From: Alicyclobacillus kakegawensis NBRC 103104 | GTDB taxonomy: Bacteria > Bacillota > Bacilli > Alicyclobacillales > Alicyclobacillaceae | Assembly: GCF_001552655.1 (NCBI RefSeq) | Contig: NZ_BCRP01000002.1 | Location: 62,001 to 126,000 of the forward strand | Length of the DNA: 64,000 nt | Direction of reading: 5' to 3' | In this document: one piece after another, positions 35,626-44,730 of the stretch | Layout of the letters: each line of letters opens with the position of its first letter | Numbering within the stretch: the first letter of the stretch is position 1 | Notes under the pieces: model-generated | Database searches by the model: none | The model's input: only the letters and a program-made list of their open reading frames with translations | What the model was told of the DNA's origin: nothing | Position numbers and translations under genes: made by a program

Positions 35626-36888
35626 ATGAGGTGGGGCCGTTTTCTCGGCTTTCTAGCTATCGTCTGCATCATTCTCGGTGTGACCGCAGGCACTTCCATG
35701 AACGTCTGGAAAACCATCCGGCTCGGATTGGATCTGCAGGGCGGTATGGACTTGCTGTACAAAATTGAACCCCCGCAAGGGCAGGCCCTGACTGCGGCCG
35801 GGAAACAGGCCCTCTTACAAGCGGTGCAACTGCGCGTCAACTCTCTGGGCGTGGCCTCGCCCGTGATCGAATTGGAGAGCGGCGACCAAATCCGCGTCGA
35901 GTTGGCCGGAAACTTCAACCAACAGACGGCGGAACAAGTGATAGGCCAAACGGCGCAACTAGAGATTTACGGAAGCGCCGTGGAGAAAAACGGGAAATGG
36001 GTGCCGGCCCCCCATGCCAAGCCGCTCATCACCGGCGCTGATATCCAGCCGAACAGCGCCCAGGTAGGGCAGGACCAATACGGCAACATAGCGGTCAACC
36101 TGGAGTTCAAGGATAAACAAAAGTGGGCCAACATCACCAAGCGATACACCAAAAAGGTGCTGTACACATTCCTGAACGGGCAGTTGTTGACAGCGGCGAA
36201 AGTGAACGGGGAGATACCCAACGGACAGACGCAACTGACCGGGAACTTCACGGTCCAAAGCGCGACGGAGTTGGCCAAGGAGTTGAACGCTGGCTCTCTG
36301 CCTTACCCCTTAAAGCTGGTCAGCTCCATGAATGTCGGTCCTACCCTCGGCATGGTCTCGCTGCGGGCGACACTGTGGGCGGGCCTGGCGGCGGTGGCCC
36401 TGATCTTCATCTTCATGCTGCTTGTCTACCGGCTGGCTGGACTGGTGGCCGATTTAGCCCTGGTGGCCTATGGCTACCTCACGCTGGTCACGTTTTCCGG
36501 CATGCATGTGGTGCTGACCCTCTCCGGCTTGGCTGCGCTCGTGCTCGGCGTCGGCATAGCCGTGGATGCCAACATCATCACCTATGAACGGGTCAAAGAC
36601 GAGGTGCGCGCCGGCAAGAGCCTGCAGTCGGCTGTCATTTCCGGGAACAAGCGGGCGCTGCGGACCATCATCGACGCCAACGCGACCACGTTCATCGCCG
36701 GCGCGGTGATGTATTGGTTCGGCCAGGGGGACATCCGCGGTTTTGCGGTGGCTCTGATGATAAGCATTGTCATCAGCATGTTGACGGCGGTGCTGTTGAG
36801 CCGGGCCATGCTGCTGTTGCTCACTCGCTCGGGTGCCGTCCGCCGACCGTGGTGGTATGGCGCGAGGAGAGAGGGGGTGAAGGCGTGA
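35626..36888 (+). CDS. secD: Protein translocase subunit SecD
   Basis: A 420-residue RND-family membrane protein that, with SecF, uses the proton gradient to help complete protein export. It has one N-terminal helix, a periplasmic-type head domain starting with LGLDLQGGMDLLYKIEP (the conserved D1 motif), and five C-terminal helices (from about 240) with LGVGIAVDANIITYERVKDE, which carries the key aspartate. In B. subtilis secDF is one fused gene; here it is split as in most bacteria, with a 4-base overlap. ATG 35626 follows GGGGAGGAC. Confidence 0.95.
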   Translation: MRWGRFLGFLAIVCIILGVTAGTSMNVWKTIRLGLDLQGGMDLLYKIEPPQGQALTAAGKQALLQAVQLRVNSLGVASPVIELESGDQIRVELAGNFNQQTAEQVIGQTAQLEIYGSAVEKNGKWVPAPHAKPLITGADIQPNSAQVGQDQYGNIAVNLEFKDKQKWANITKRYTKKVLYTFLNGQLLTAAKVNGEIPNGQTQLTGNFTVQSATELAKELNAGSLPYPLKLVSSMNVGPTLGMVSLRATLWAGLAAVALIFIFMLLVYRLAGLVADLALVAYGYLTLVTFSGMHVVLTLSGLAALVLGVGIAVDANIITYERVKDEVRAGKSLQSAVISGNKRALRTIIDANATTFIAGAVMYWFGQGDIRGFAVALMISIVISMLTAVLLSRAMLLLLTRSGAVRRPWWYGARREGVKA

Positions 36889-37799
36889 AGGTGCACTTTG
36901 ACATCGTGCGCCGGCGGCATTGGTTCTTCGGGTTGTCGCTCGTGATCACCGTTATCGGCCTGATTGTGTGGGCCACCATGGGCTTCAACTTGGGGACCGA
37001 TTTCAAGGCTGGATCACGCGTGCAGATGGACCTCGGCCAGCCGGTAAACATAGCGCAGGTGCGGTCGATGATGAGCGACGCCGGGTTGCCGGTGGGACAG
37101 GACGCCATCACCGTCGCCGGTGCCAACAAGCAGACGGCCGTCGTCCGCTTCCCGCAGGTGTTGACGCAGGCGCAGGTGGCCACCATCAATCGGCTGGAGA
37201 AACAGCAGTTTCCGCATTCGCAGGGAGCGGCCATCTCGACCGTGTCCCCATTCGTGGCGCAGCAGACCTCGCGCAAGGCGGTCTGGGCGGTGCTGCTGGC
37301 CTCGTTGTTCATCGTCGCCTACCTGGCGGTACGGTTTGAATACCGGTTTGCGCTTGCCGCCATCATCGCGCTCCTGCATGACGCGTTCATCGTGATCTCG
37401 GTGTTCGCGATGTTCCGCCTGGAAGTGGACTTGACGTTCGTCGCCGCGGTGCTGACCATTGTGGGCTACTCCATCAATGATACGATTGTCATTTTTGACC
37501 GCATTCGCGAAAACCTCAAGCTCACGCCGCCGAAGACGTACCATGATCTCCAGCAGCTGGTGAACCGCAGTCTCTGGCAGACCATGACGAGGTCCATCAA
37601 CACGGTCGTGACGGTGTTGATAGCGGCGGTGATGCTGTATTTGTTCGGCGGCCAGTCGATACACAACTTCACGCTCGCCCTCATAGTCGGTCTGGTCAGC
37701 GGGGCTTACAGCTCCATCTTCATCGCGAGTCCCATCTGGTTCGTCTGGCGCGGACGGGGGCTGCCCCGCGGCGAGCCGGAAGGGGTGCCGGGCGCATAG
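36885..37799 (+). CDS. secF: Protein translocase subunit SecF
   Basis: A 304-residue partner of SecD with six membrane helices; the N-terminal FKAGSRVQMDL, the ALIALLHDAF-like AIIALLHDAFIVISVFA, and YSINDTIVIFDRIRENL motifs are family hallmarks. The GTG at 36885 overlaps the secD stop (GTGA) and follows AGAGAGGGGG. The frame extends upstream within secD but the coupled start is convincing. Confidence 0.95.
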   Translation: MKVHFDIVRRRHWFFGLSLVITVIGLIVWATMGFNLGTDFKAGSRVQMDLGQPVNIAQVRSMMSDAGLPVGQDAITVAGANKQTAVVRFPQVLTQAQVATINRLEKQQFPHSQGAAISTVSPFVAQQTSRKAVWAVLLASLFIVAYLAVRFEYRFALAAIIALLHDAFIVISVFAMFRLEVDLTFVAAVLTIVGYSINDTIVIFDRIRENLKLTPPKTYHDLQQLVNRSLWQTMTRSINTVVTVLIAAVMLYLFGGQSIHNFTLALIVGLVSGAYSSIFIASPIWFVWRGRGLPRGEPEGVPGA

Positions 37800-37821
37800 G
37801 CGGGAAGCTTGGTGGTACGGG

Positions 37822-37848
37822 ATGCGCTCCTCTGGGAGCGCATTCTTG
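37822..37848 (+). terminator. Hairpin between secF and the cation efflux gene
   Basis: ATGCGCTCC (37822-37830) and GGAGCGCAT (37835-37843) form a perfect 9-bp stem with a TCTG loop, followed by TCTTG. It may attenuate read-through from secDF. Confidence 0.5.
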
Positions 37849-37867
37849 ATCCACGTGGAGGAGAGGC

Positions 37868-38809
37868 GTGTTGCAGGGGCCGACGGATCGACAAATGCAG
37901 CTTGCCGCCTGGAGCGGATTGGTGGTCAACGTCCTGTTGACCCTGGCCAAGGCGGCGGTGGGCGTGCATGCCGACAGCCGCGCTCTGCTGGCCGATGCCG
38001 TGCACTCCGGCGCGGACGTGTTCGGGTCCATCGCGGTCATGGTCGGCCTGAGGGTGGCGCGCAAGCCTCCGGACGCGGACCATCCCTATGGCCACGGCAA
38101 GGCGGAGCTGCTGAGTTCCGCGGTGGTGGCAGCGGTGCTGGTACTGGCCGCCGTGCAGGTCGGCTACGATTCCATCGGCTCCCTGTTCACCGCTGTCTCG
38201 CCGCCTTCGCCACCGGCGGCGTGGATGGCCGCCGCGGCGATTGCGGTCAAAGAGGCGCTATACCAATATTTCCACCGGCTCGGGCGGCGGCTGCACAGCC
38301 GCAGCCTGTTGGCCAGCGCCGTGGACCACCGCTCCGACGTGTTCGCCTCCTCGGCGGCTCTCCTCGGCATCGTCCTGGCCCTGGTTGGACGGTGGGCGGG
38401 CGTGCACTGGCTGCTGTACATGGACGGGGTGGCGGGCGCGTTCGTGGCTCTATTGGTGCTGAAGATGGGCTACGACTTGGCCCGGGAGACCGCCCAGCCG
38501 CTGATGGATCGGGTGCTGGAAGGGGAAGAGCTGCTGCCTTATGAGAGGTGTGTCAACGGTGTGCGGGGCGTGCGGAGGATCGACGGACTGCGTGTGCGCG
38601 ATCACGGCCAGTACGTGATTGTCGACGTCAAGATCGGAGTCGACGCGGACATGACGGTGGCCCGCGGGCACGCCATCGCGGCCGACGTCAAGCAGGTGCT
38701 CATGCAGGAGTTTCCCAGGGTGCTGGACGTGCTTGTCCATGTCAACCCGTATTATCCGGATCCGCCCGTGGATAGAGGGCCCCGGGACAGCGAGGAGGGT
38801 GGAGCGTGA
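37868..38809 (+). CDS. Cation diffusion facilitator family transporter
   Basis: A 313-residue divalent-cation/proton antiporter with about six membrane helices and a C-terminal cytoplasmic domain. Metal-site motifs are ADAVHSGADVFGS in TM2 and AVDHRSDVFAS in TM5, with HPYGHGKAE between. The TM2 site reads H...D and TM5 H...D, a pattern common in zinc, iron or manganese exporters, but the substrate cannot be fixed. The GTG start at 37868 has GGAGGAGAGG upstream. Its stop overlaps recJ (GTGA). Confidence 0.88.
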   Translation: MLQGPTDRQMQLAAWSGLVVNVLLTLAKAAVGVHADSRALLADAVHSGADVFGSIAVMVGLRVARKPPDADHPYGHGKAELLSSAVVAAVLVLAAVQVGYDSIGSLFTAVSPPSPPAAWMAAAAIAVKEALYQYFHRLGRRLHSRSLLASAVDHRSDVFASSAALLGIVLALVGRWAGVHWLLYMDGVAGAFVALLVLKMGYDLARETAQPLMDRVLEGEELLPYERCVNGVRGVRRIDGLRVRDHGQYVIVDVKIGVDADMTVARGHAIAADVKQVLMQEFPRVLDVLVHVNPYYPDPPVDRGPRDSEEGGA

Positions 38810-40803
38810 ACACACCGCTGTGGCGCACGGCACAGGTCCAACCGGAGCGGGCGGAGGCGCTGGCCAGGCGGATGGCGATTCCGGTGCGCGTCGCGCGCTG
38901 GCTGTGCGCGCGCGGATTGGATGGGGAGGACAACCCGGCCCAGTGGCTGACTCCGTCTGCTGTCCCCTACACCCCGCCGTTCGCGTTTCTCGACATGGCG
39001 GCGGCCGTGGCGCGCATTGGGCAGGCAGTGCGTGCAGGTGAGCGGATTGCGGTGGTCGGCGATTACGATGTCGACGGGGTGACAGCCAGTGCTATCCTGA
39101 TGGACACGCTGGACGCGCTGGGGGCCAAGTGCGTGTGCGTCCTGCCGCACCGGGAGCGGGACGGGTACGGGCTCTCCCACGCGCTGGTGGACCGGGCGCT
39201 GGCAGCCGGGTGCCAATTGATTGTGACCGTGGATAACGGCATTCGCGCCGGCGCTGCCGTGCTCTACGCGTTGGCGCAGGGGCTGGATGTGGTGGTCTCG
39301 GACCACCACGAGCCGGGGGAGGGACGGCCGCCGAGCCAGATTCCGGTCGTTCACTGGTCACGCGCCAGCCATCCGGATGCGCTCAAGCGGTTGTCGGGCG
39401 CCGGCGTCGCCTGGAAGCTGTGCCAGGCGCTTCTCAGCGAAGCCGGCGGACTGGCTGGACCCGCGGTGGAGCGCGCGCGGGCGGGGGAGGCGTTTCGCCT
39501 GGGCCTGGCGGCTCTGGGCGCCTTGGCGGACGTGATGCCGATGGTAGGTGAAAATCGGCGCCTGGTCGTCGAGGGCTTGGCCGCCCTTCGTCGCTGCCGC
39601 AGACCGGGTTGGCTGGCCTTGTGCGCGGTGGCGGGTCTTGATGCAGACAGCGTCACAGCGACCGACGTGCTGTGGCGGATTGCCCCGCGGTTGAACGCCG
39701 CTGGACGCATGGACACGGCCGAGCATGCGCTGGCCCTGCTGCTCGCCGCCGATCCCGGCGAAGCCCAGGCCCGCGCCGAGGAAATCGAGCGGCTCAACGG
39801 CCTGCGCAAGGCGGAAACGGAGCGGGCCTTGGCGCAGGCCAAGGTGCAGGCCCAGGAACAGATCTCGTCCGGCGCGGGTTTCGTGGTCTCCCACGGGCCT
39901 TGGCCGCTCGGCGTGGTCGGCATCGTCGCCGCCAAACTCACCGAGACGTACGGGGTGCCCGCCTTGGTGCTGGCCGACACCGGGGATACCCTCCTGCGGG
40001 GATCCGGTCGCGCTCCGGCCGGTTTTCCCTTGCACCAGGCACTGGCGGATTGCGCAGAGCTGTTCGACCACTTCGGCGGCCACGACGAGGCGGTCGGCTG
40101 CGGCCTGTCGCGGGAACGCCTGACGGACGTCCGCCAGCGGCTGAGCGCGTTCGCTGCCGCTTGGCAGTCTGAATGCCTGTCCCCGGCGAACACGCCGCAG
40201 GTTCTGGCCGATGACTACCTGCCCCTCGCCGAAGCGACGCTGGAGTTGGCGGCATGGATAGACCGCCTGGGACCATACGGGCCGGGGCACCCCATGTGGC
40301 GGTTCTGTGTCGGGCCGGTGCGCATTGTCCAAGTGCGCCGGATGGGGGACGGCCGCCATGTCCGGCTCAAGGTCAGTGAGGCCGGAGGTTGCCAGGACCT
40401 GGTTTGGTTCCATGCCCCGCCCTCGGTGTTCACGTGGAAGCCGGGCGATACGGTGACCGCGATTGTCGAGTTGGAGCAGAGCGTTTGGCAGGGCCGGGCG
40501 CGCGCCCAACTGCGGGTCATCCAGGCGGGACTCTCCAATCGCGTGCTGACACGCGAGCATTTTGCCGACCTGTACCGCCTGCTGCGGGCGCGCCGTCGTC
40601 TGCGCGCCATCGAAGCGGTGCGGGAAGCGCCAGGCTACGGACTGGATCAGGTGGCGACGATGCTCGACACGTTTGTCGAACTCGGGTTTGCTCGCTTGTC
40701 GGATCATGCGTATCATGTTGTTGAATCGGCGGCGCCGCGCGATTTGCGGGAAGCCGCACACTACCGTGACCATTTGCGGACAAACGCGGCATGGTCCGTT
40801 TGA
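38806..40803 (+). CDS. recJ: Single-stranded-DNA-specific exonuclease RecJ
   Basis: A 665-residue 5'-3' exonuclease of the DHH family used in recombination and repair. Motifs: VVGDYDVDGVTASAIL (motif I), TVDNGIRAG, VVSDHHEPGEG (DHH) and, after the DHHA1 domain, SGRAPAGFPLHQAL and GGHDEAVGCGL. An OB-fold region follows to about residue 570. It is about 120 residues shorter than B. subtilis RecJ (786), whose extra C-terminal domain seems reduced here. The GTG start overlaps the previous gene by 4 bases. The recJ-apt-relA-dtd order is conserved in Bacilli. Confidence 0.94.
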   Translation: MNTPLWRTAQVQPERAEALARRMAIPVRVARWLCARGLDGEDNPAQWLTPSAVPYTPPFAFLDMAAAVARIGQAVRAGERIAVVGDYDVDGVTASAILMDTLDALGAKCVCVLPHRERDGYGLSHALVDRALAAGCQLIVTVDNGIRAGAAVLYALAQGLDVVVSDHHEPGEGRPPSQIPVVHWSRASHPDALKRLSGAGVAWKLCQALLSEAGGLAGPAVERARAGEAFRLGLAALGALADVMPMVGENRRLVVEGLAALRRCRRPGWLALCAVAGLDADSVTATDVLWRIAPRLNAAGRMDTAEHALALLLAADPGEAQARAEEIERLNGLRKAETERALAQAKVQAQEQISSGAGFVVSHGPWPLGVVGIVAAKLTETYGVPALVLADTGDTLLRGSGRAPAGFPLHQALADCAELFDHFGGHDEAVGCGLSRERLTDVRQRLSAFAAAWQSECLSPANTPQVLADDYLPLAEATLELAAWIDRLGPYGPGHPMWRFCVGPVRIVQVRRMGDGRHVRLKVSEAGGCQDLVWFHAPPSVFTWKPGDTVTAIVELEQSVWQGRARAQLRVIQAGLSNRVLTREHFADLYRLLRARRRLRAIEAVREAPGYGLDQVATMLDTFVELGFARLSDHAYHVVESAAPRDLREAAHYRDHLRTNAAWSV

Positions 40804-40839
40804 CGAAGGGTCGGTTTCATATTGGATAAGAAGGAAACT

Positions 40840-41352
40840 ATGGAGTTTAGGCGGCTTATCCGGGAGATTCCGGATTTTCCTCAGCCGGGAATTTTATTTC
40901 GCGACATCACGCCGCTCTTGGCCGACGGCGCCGGCTACAGGCAGGCGATTGACGCGCTGGCCGAGTTTTCACGCGGGCTGCGGGCCGACTTGATAGTGGG
41001 CCCGGAGGCGCGCGGGTACGTGGTCGGGGCGCCACTGGCCTATGCTCTGGGCGTGGGTTTCGTTCCCGTCCGCAAGCGGGGGAAGCTGCCCGCGCAGACG
41101 GTGAGCGTGGAGTACCAGTTGGAATACGGCACCAATGTGCTCGAAATCCACACGGACGCGGTCGCCCCCGGGCAGCGGGTGGTGGTCGCCGATGACCTGT
41201 TGGCCACCGGCGGCACCATCGGGGCGACCATTGAGTTGGTCCGCAAGTTGGGCGGGCAGGTGGTCGGCGCTGCTTTTTTGATTGAGCTGACACACCTGCG
41301 CGGCCGGGACAAGCTGCCCGACATCACCATACGGACGTTGGTTGAGTATTGA
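40840..41352 (+). CDS. apt: Adenine phosphoribosyltransferase
   Basis: A 170-residue salvage enzyme that makes AMP from adenine and PRPP, exactly the B. subtilis length. The PRPP motif is VVVADDLLATGGT; GPEARGYVVGAPLAYALG is the family signature. I chose ATG 40840, whose product MEFRRLIREIPDFP aligns with the B. subtilis start; TTG 40822 is an alternative. Its stop is followed at once by the relA frame. Confidence 0.95.
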   Translation: MEFRRLIREIPDFPQPGILFRDITPLLADGAGYRQAIDALAEFSRGLRADLIVGPEARGYVVGAPLAYALGVGFVPVRKRGKLPAQTVSVEYQLEYGTNVLEIHTDAVAPGQRVVVADDLLATGGTIGATIELVRKLGGQVVGAAFLIELTHLRGRDKLPDITIRTLVEY

Positions 41353-41393
41353 TGGTTATGGCACAGCAATGGGTGCGGCAGGGGAGTGGTCGT

Positions 41394-43550
41394 GTGTCCA
41401 TCGAGGACCTCTGCGAAAAGGTGGCAGGATACGCGAAACCGGAGGAACTCCATCTGGTCCGCCGGGCTTACGCGCTGGCCGAGAAAGCGCACAGCGGCCA
41501 GCGGCGCAAGTCGGGCGATCCGTACATCACTCACCCTTTGGCTGTGGCGGACATTTTGGCGGACCTGCGCTTGGACACCACGACACTGGCAGCCGCGCTG
41601 CTGCACGATGTGGTCGAGGACACCGCCGTGTCCGACGAGGACATCGTGCGGGAATTCGGCCCCGAGGTGGCCGCCCTGGTGGATGGGGTCACGAAGCTGA
41701 AACGAATTAAGTTCGACTCCCGGGAGGAGCACCAGGCGGAAAATTTGCGCAAGATGTTCATGGCGATGGCCAAGGACATCCGCGTCCTCTTGATCAAGCT
41801 GGCCGACCGGCTGCACAACATGCGCACCCTGCGCTACCAGACACCGGAGAAGCAGGCGCGCACGGCCCGTGAAACGCTCGAGATCTTCGCTCCTCTGGCG
41901 CACCGGCTTGGCATCTACACGGTGAAATGGGAACTGGAGGACACGGCGCTGCGCTACCTGAACCCGCAGCAGTACTACCGGATTGTCAACCTGATGGCAA
42001 AAAAACGCCGGGAACGGGAGCAGTACGTCGAAGGCGTGATGCAGATCCTGCGCCAGCGCCTGCAGGAACTGGACATCCAGGCGGAGGTTTCCGGGCGCGC
42101 CAAGCACATCTACAGCATTTACCGGAAGATGGTGACCCAGCACAAAGAGTTCAACGAGATCTACGACTTGTTCGCCGTGCGCGTGATTGTCGACAGCATC
42201 AAGGACTGCTACGGGGTTCTGGGCGTCGTGCACACACTCTGGAAGCCGATGCCGGGCCGCTTCAAAGACTACATCGCTATGCCCAAGGCGAACATGTACC
42301 AAAGCCTGCACACCACCGTCATCGGCCCCAACGGTGACCCTCTGGAGATTCAAATTCGCACCTGGGAGATGCATCAGACGGCGGAGTATGGGATTGCCGC
42401 CCACTGGGTGTACAAAGAGGGGGCGCAGCGGGCGGAGGGTAAGTTCGCCCAAAAACTCGCCTGGTTCCGGGAGGTCCTGGAATGGCAGCAGGACTTCCGC
42501 GACGCCCAGGACTTCATGGAGACGCTGAAGATTGACCTGTTTTCGGACGAGGTGTTTGTGTTCACGCCCAAGGGCGATGTCATCGAACTCCCGACCGGAT
42601 CGGTCCCGATTGATTTTGCCTACCGCATTCACACCGATATCGGCAACCGCTGCATCGGCGCCAAGGTCAACGGCAAGATTGTGCCGCTGGATTACAAGCT
42701 GAAAACCGGAGATATTGTCGAGGTCCTCACCTCCCGCCACAGCTACGGGCCCAGCCGTGATTGGCTGAAAATTGTGCAATCTTCCCAGGCCAAGAGCAAG
42801 ATCCGGCAGTGGTTCAAGAAGGAGAAGCGCGAGGAGAACATCAACCGCGGCCGCGAATTGGTTGAGAAAGAACTCGTCCGGCAGCGGTTGAACCCGGCTG
42901 ACCTGCTGACCTCCAACTACGTCGCCGATGTCCTGCAGAAGTTTAATTTCAGCCGCGAGGACGACTTGTTTGCCGCCATCGGCTACGGCGCCTTGAGCCC
43001 TGCCCAGGTGGTGACACGGCTGGTCGAGCGCTACCACAAGGACCATGAGGAGACGACGATTGAGGTCGTCAACCGAGAGTTTCCCTCCCGCGCGCGACGC
43101 AACCCGACGGGTGTGCGTGTCCAGGGAGCGGACAACCTGTTGGTGCGTTTTGCCCGTTGTTGCAACCCGGTCCCGGGCGACGAGATCCTCGGATTTGTGA
43201 CGCGCGGGCGCGGGGTGTCGGTGCACCGCACGGACTGTCCGAACGTGAAGGAACTGCGCGCCGACGCGGAACGGATGCTGCCTGTGGAGTGGGCTCCAAC
43301 TCCCGATTCCGATTTCCGCGTGGAGCTGGAGATCCTGGCTCTCGACCGCAACGGCCTGCTCAACGAGGTGCTGATGGCCATGGCCGAGTCGAAGACCGAA
43401 GTCACCGCGGTCAGCGGCCGGGCGGATCACCAGCGGATTGCGCACATCCACTTGAGTGTACGCATTCACAACCTGGAACACCTGCGCAGCGTGGTCGAGC
43501 GGCTGAAGCGGCTCAAGGATGTGCAGAGCGTGCGGCGCGTGATCCACTAG
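41394..43550 (+). CDS. relA: (p)ppGpp synthetase/hydrolase RelA/Rsh
   Basis: A 718-residue long RSH protein that makes and degrades the alarmones (p)ppGpp in the stringent response. Domains: HD hydrolase (about 30-180, LLHDVVEDT), synthetase (about 220-340, GRAKHIYSIYRKM and EIQIRTWEMH), TGS (about 380-440), zinc-finger-like region with RCCNPVPGDEILGF, and C-terminal ACT (about 645-718). Both catalytic halves look intact. GTG 41394 has GGGGAG 7 bases upstream and gives an N-terminus like B. subtilis RelA; ATG 41352 is an alternative that adds 14 residues. Confidence 0.96.
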   Translation: MSIEDLCEKVAGYAKPEELHLVRRAYALAEKAHSGQRRKSGDPYITHPLAVADILADLRLDTTTLAAALLHDVVEDTAVSDEDIVREFGPEVAALVDGVTKLKRIKFDSREEHQAENLRKMFMAMAKDIRVLLIKLADRLHNMRTLRYQTPEKQARTARETLEIFAPLAHRLGIYTVKWELEDTALRYLNPQQYYRIVNLMAKKRREREQYVEGVMQILRQRLQELDIQAEVSGRAKHIYSIYRKMVTQHKEFNEIYDLFAVRVIVDSIKDCYGVLGVVHTLWKPMPGRFKDYIAMPKANMYQSLHTTVIGPNGDPLEIQIRTWEMHQTAEYGIAAHWVYKEGAQRAEGKFAQKLAWFREVLEWQQDFRDAQDFMETLKIDLFSDEVFVFTPKGDVIELPTGSVPIDFAYRIHTDIGNRCIGAKVNGKIVPLDYKLKTGDIVEVLTSRHSYGPSRDWLKIVQSSQAKSKIRQWFKKEKREENINRGRELVEKELVRQRLNPADLLTSNYVADVLQKFNFSREDDLFAAIGYGALSPAQVVTRLVERYHKDHEETTIEVVNREFPSRARRNPTGVRVQGADNLLVRFARCCNPVPGDEILGFVTRGRGVSVHRTDCPNVKELRADAERMLPVEWAPTPDSDFRVELEILALDRNGLLNEVLMAMAESKTEVTAVSGRADHQRIAHIHLSVRIHNLEHLRSVVERLKRLKDVQSVRRVIH

Positions 43551-43584
43551 ACCAGGATGACGGGGCAAGAAGGGGGACGAACCG

Positions 43585-44034
43585 ATGCGAGCGGTGGTGC
43601 AGCGATCAGGCCCGGCCGAGGTGACGGTGGACGGCCGCGTGGTCGGCCGCATTGACCATGGGCTGGTGGTCCTGCTCGGTGTGGGCGTGGACGATACGGA
43701 ACAAGACGCCGACTACGTGGCGGAAAAGGTGGCTCACCTGCGCATCTTCGCAGACGAGACGGGACGCATGAATCGTGACGTGCTGGCCGTGGGCGGCGCC
43801 GTCTTGTCGATCTCGCAGTTCACCCTGTACGGGGACGTGCGCAAGGGACGCCGTCCCAACTACATGGCGGCGGCTGCGCCGGAGTTGGCGCGCGCTTTGT
43901 ACGACCGGTTCAACGCGCGGCTGCGCGGCTGTGGGCTGCGCGTGGAGACCGGAGAATTTGGTACCATGATGCAGGTCTCGTTGGTCAACGACGGGCCCGT
44001 CACAATTCTCGTGGATAGCGCGCGAGGCTTTTGA
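43585..44034 (+). CDS. dtd: D-aminoacyl-tRNA deacylase
   Basis: A 149-residue enzyme that hydrolyses D-aminoacyl-tRNAs. The two active-site motifs are [11 protein letters not shown] and [10 protein letters not shown] (the GP cross-subunit motif). Start ATG 43585 follows GGGGGACGAACC, 34 bases after relA, in the conserved relA-dtd pair. Confidence 0.95.
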   Translation: MRAVVQRSGPAEVTVDGRVVGRIDHGLVVLLGVGVDDTEQDADYVAEKVAHLRIFADETGRMNRDVLAVGGAVLSISQFTLYGDVRKGRRPNYMAAAAPELARALYDRFNARLRGCGLRVETGEFGTMMQVSLVNDGPVTILVDSARGF

Positions 44035-44059
44035 ATGGAATGGTGGAGGTGGCTGCAAC

Positions 44060-44707
44060 GTGCGCGTCGAGTCGTTTGTCGTCAGCCCTTTCGGCTCCAA
44101 TTGTTACGTGTTGGCGGCGGCGGAAGGTGCGGGATCGCCCGCGGTCATCGTGGACCCTGGGGATGTGTCCTTGGATCCCGTGTTTGCGCACATCGAAGAG
44201 AAGGGCTGGCGGGTGACCGCGGTGTGGAACACACACGCCCACATCGACCACGTGCTGGGCGTCGATGCGGTGCGCCGGCGCTACGGTGTGCCGGCGTACG
44301 TGCACCGCGCGGATTTGCCGCTGTGGCAGCAGGTGCCCGAGTACGCCCAGATGTGGCTTGGCCGCACGGTCGACAAGCTGGCGCCGCCTGATGCGTTTTA
44401 TGAGGACGGGGACGAGGTGTCGTTGGCAGGGTTGACGTTCTCGGTTTGGCACACCCCCGGCCACTCGCCGGGCAGCGTCTGTCTGATTGGGAGCGAGCTG
44501 GCGTTCACCGGGGACACGCTGTTCGCCGGCACCATTGGGCGAACCGACCTGCCGCTCTCCGACGCCGCCGCGATGGAGGCCTCGCTGAGGCGGCTTTTGG
44601 CCCTAGACGATGGGCTGCAGTTGTATCCAGGGCACATGCAGCCGACATCGATGGCGGTGGAGCGGAGGACCAACCCGTTTCTGCGGCCGTTCGCCGAAAG
44701 GGACTGA
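44060..44707 (+). CDS. Metallo-beta-lactamase fold hydrolase (glyoxalase II-like)
   Basis: A 215-residue hydrolase with the zinc-binding NTHAHIDHVLG motif, then HTPGHSPGSVC, FTGDTLFAGTIGRTDL and YPGHM. It is closest to the YqgX/YcbL-type glyoxalase II-like proteins, which act on thiol esters of hydroxyacids or related molecules; the real substrate is unknown. GTG 44060 has GGAGG upstream and lies 25 bases after dtd, a common neighbour in Bacilli. It converges with cheB. Confidence 0.88.
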   Translation: MRVESFVVSPFGSNCYVLAAAEGAGSPAVIVDPGDVSLDPVFAHIEEKGWRVTAVWNTHAHIDHVLGVDAVRRRYGVPAYVHRADLPLWQQVPEYAQMWLGRTVDKLAPPDAFYEDGDEVSLAGLTFSVWHTPGHSPGSVCLIGSELAFTGDTLFAGTIGRTDLPLSDAAAMEASLRRLLALDDGLQLYPGHMQPTSMAVERRTNPFLRPFAERD

Positions 44708-44730
44708 GCGGACGGGCATCCACCGCCGGG

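Noticed and set aside
41040-43652. An 870-codon minus-strand frame across relA
   Set aside because: Antisense shadow of relA and the end of apt; no ribosome site or recognisable domain.
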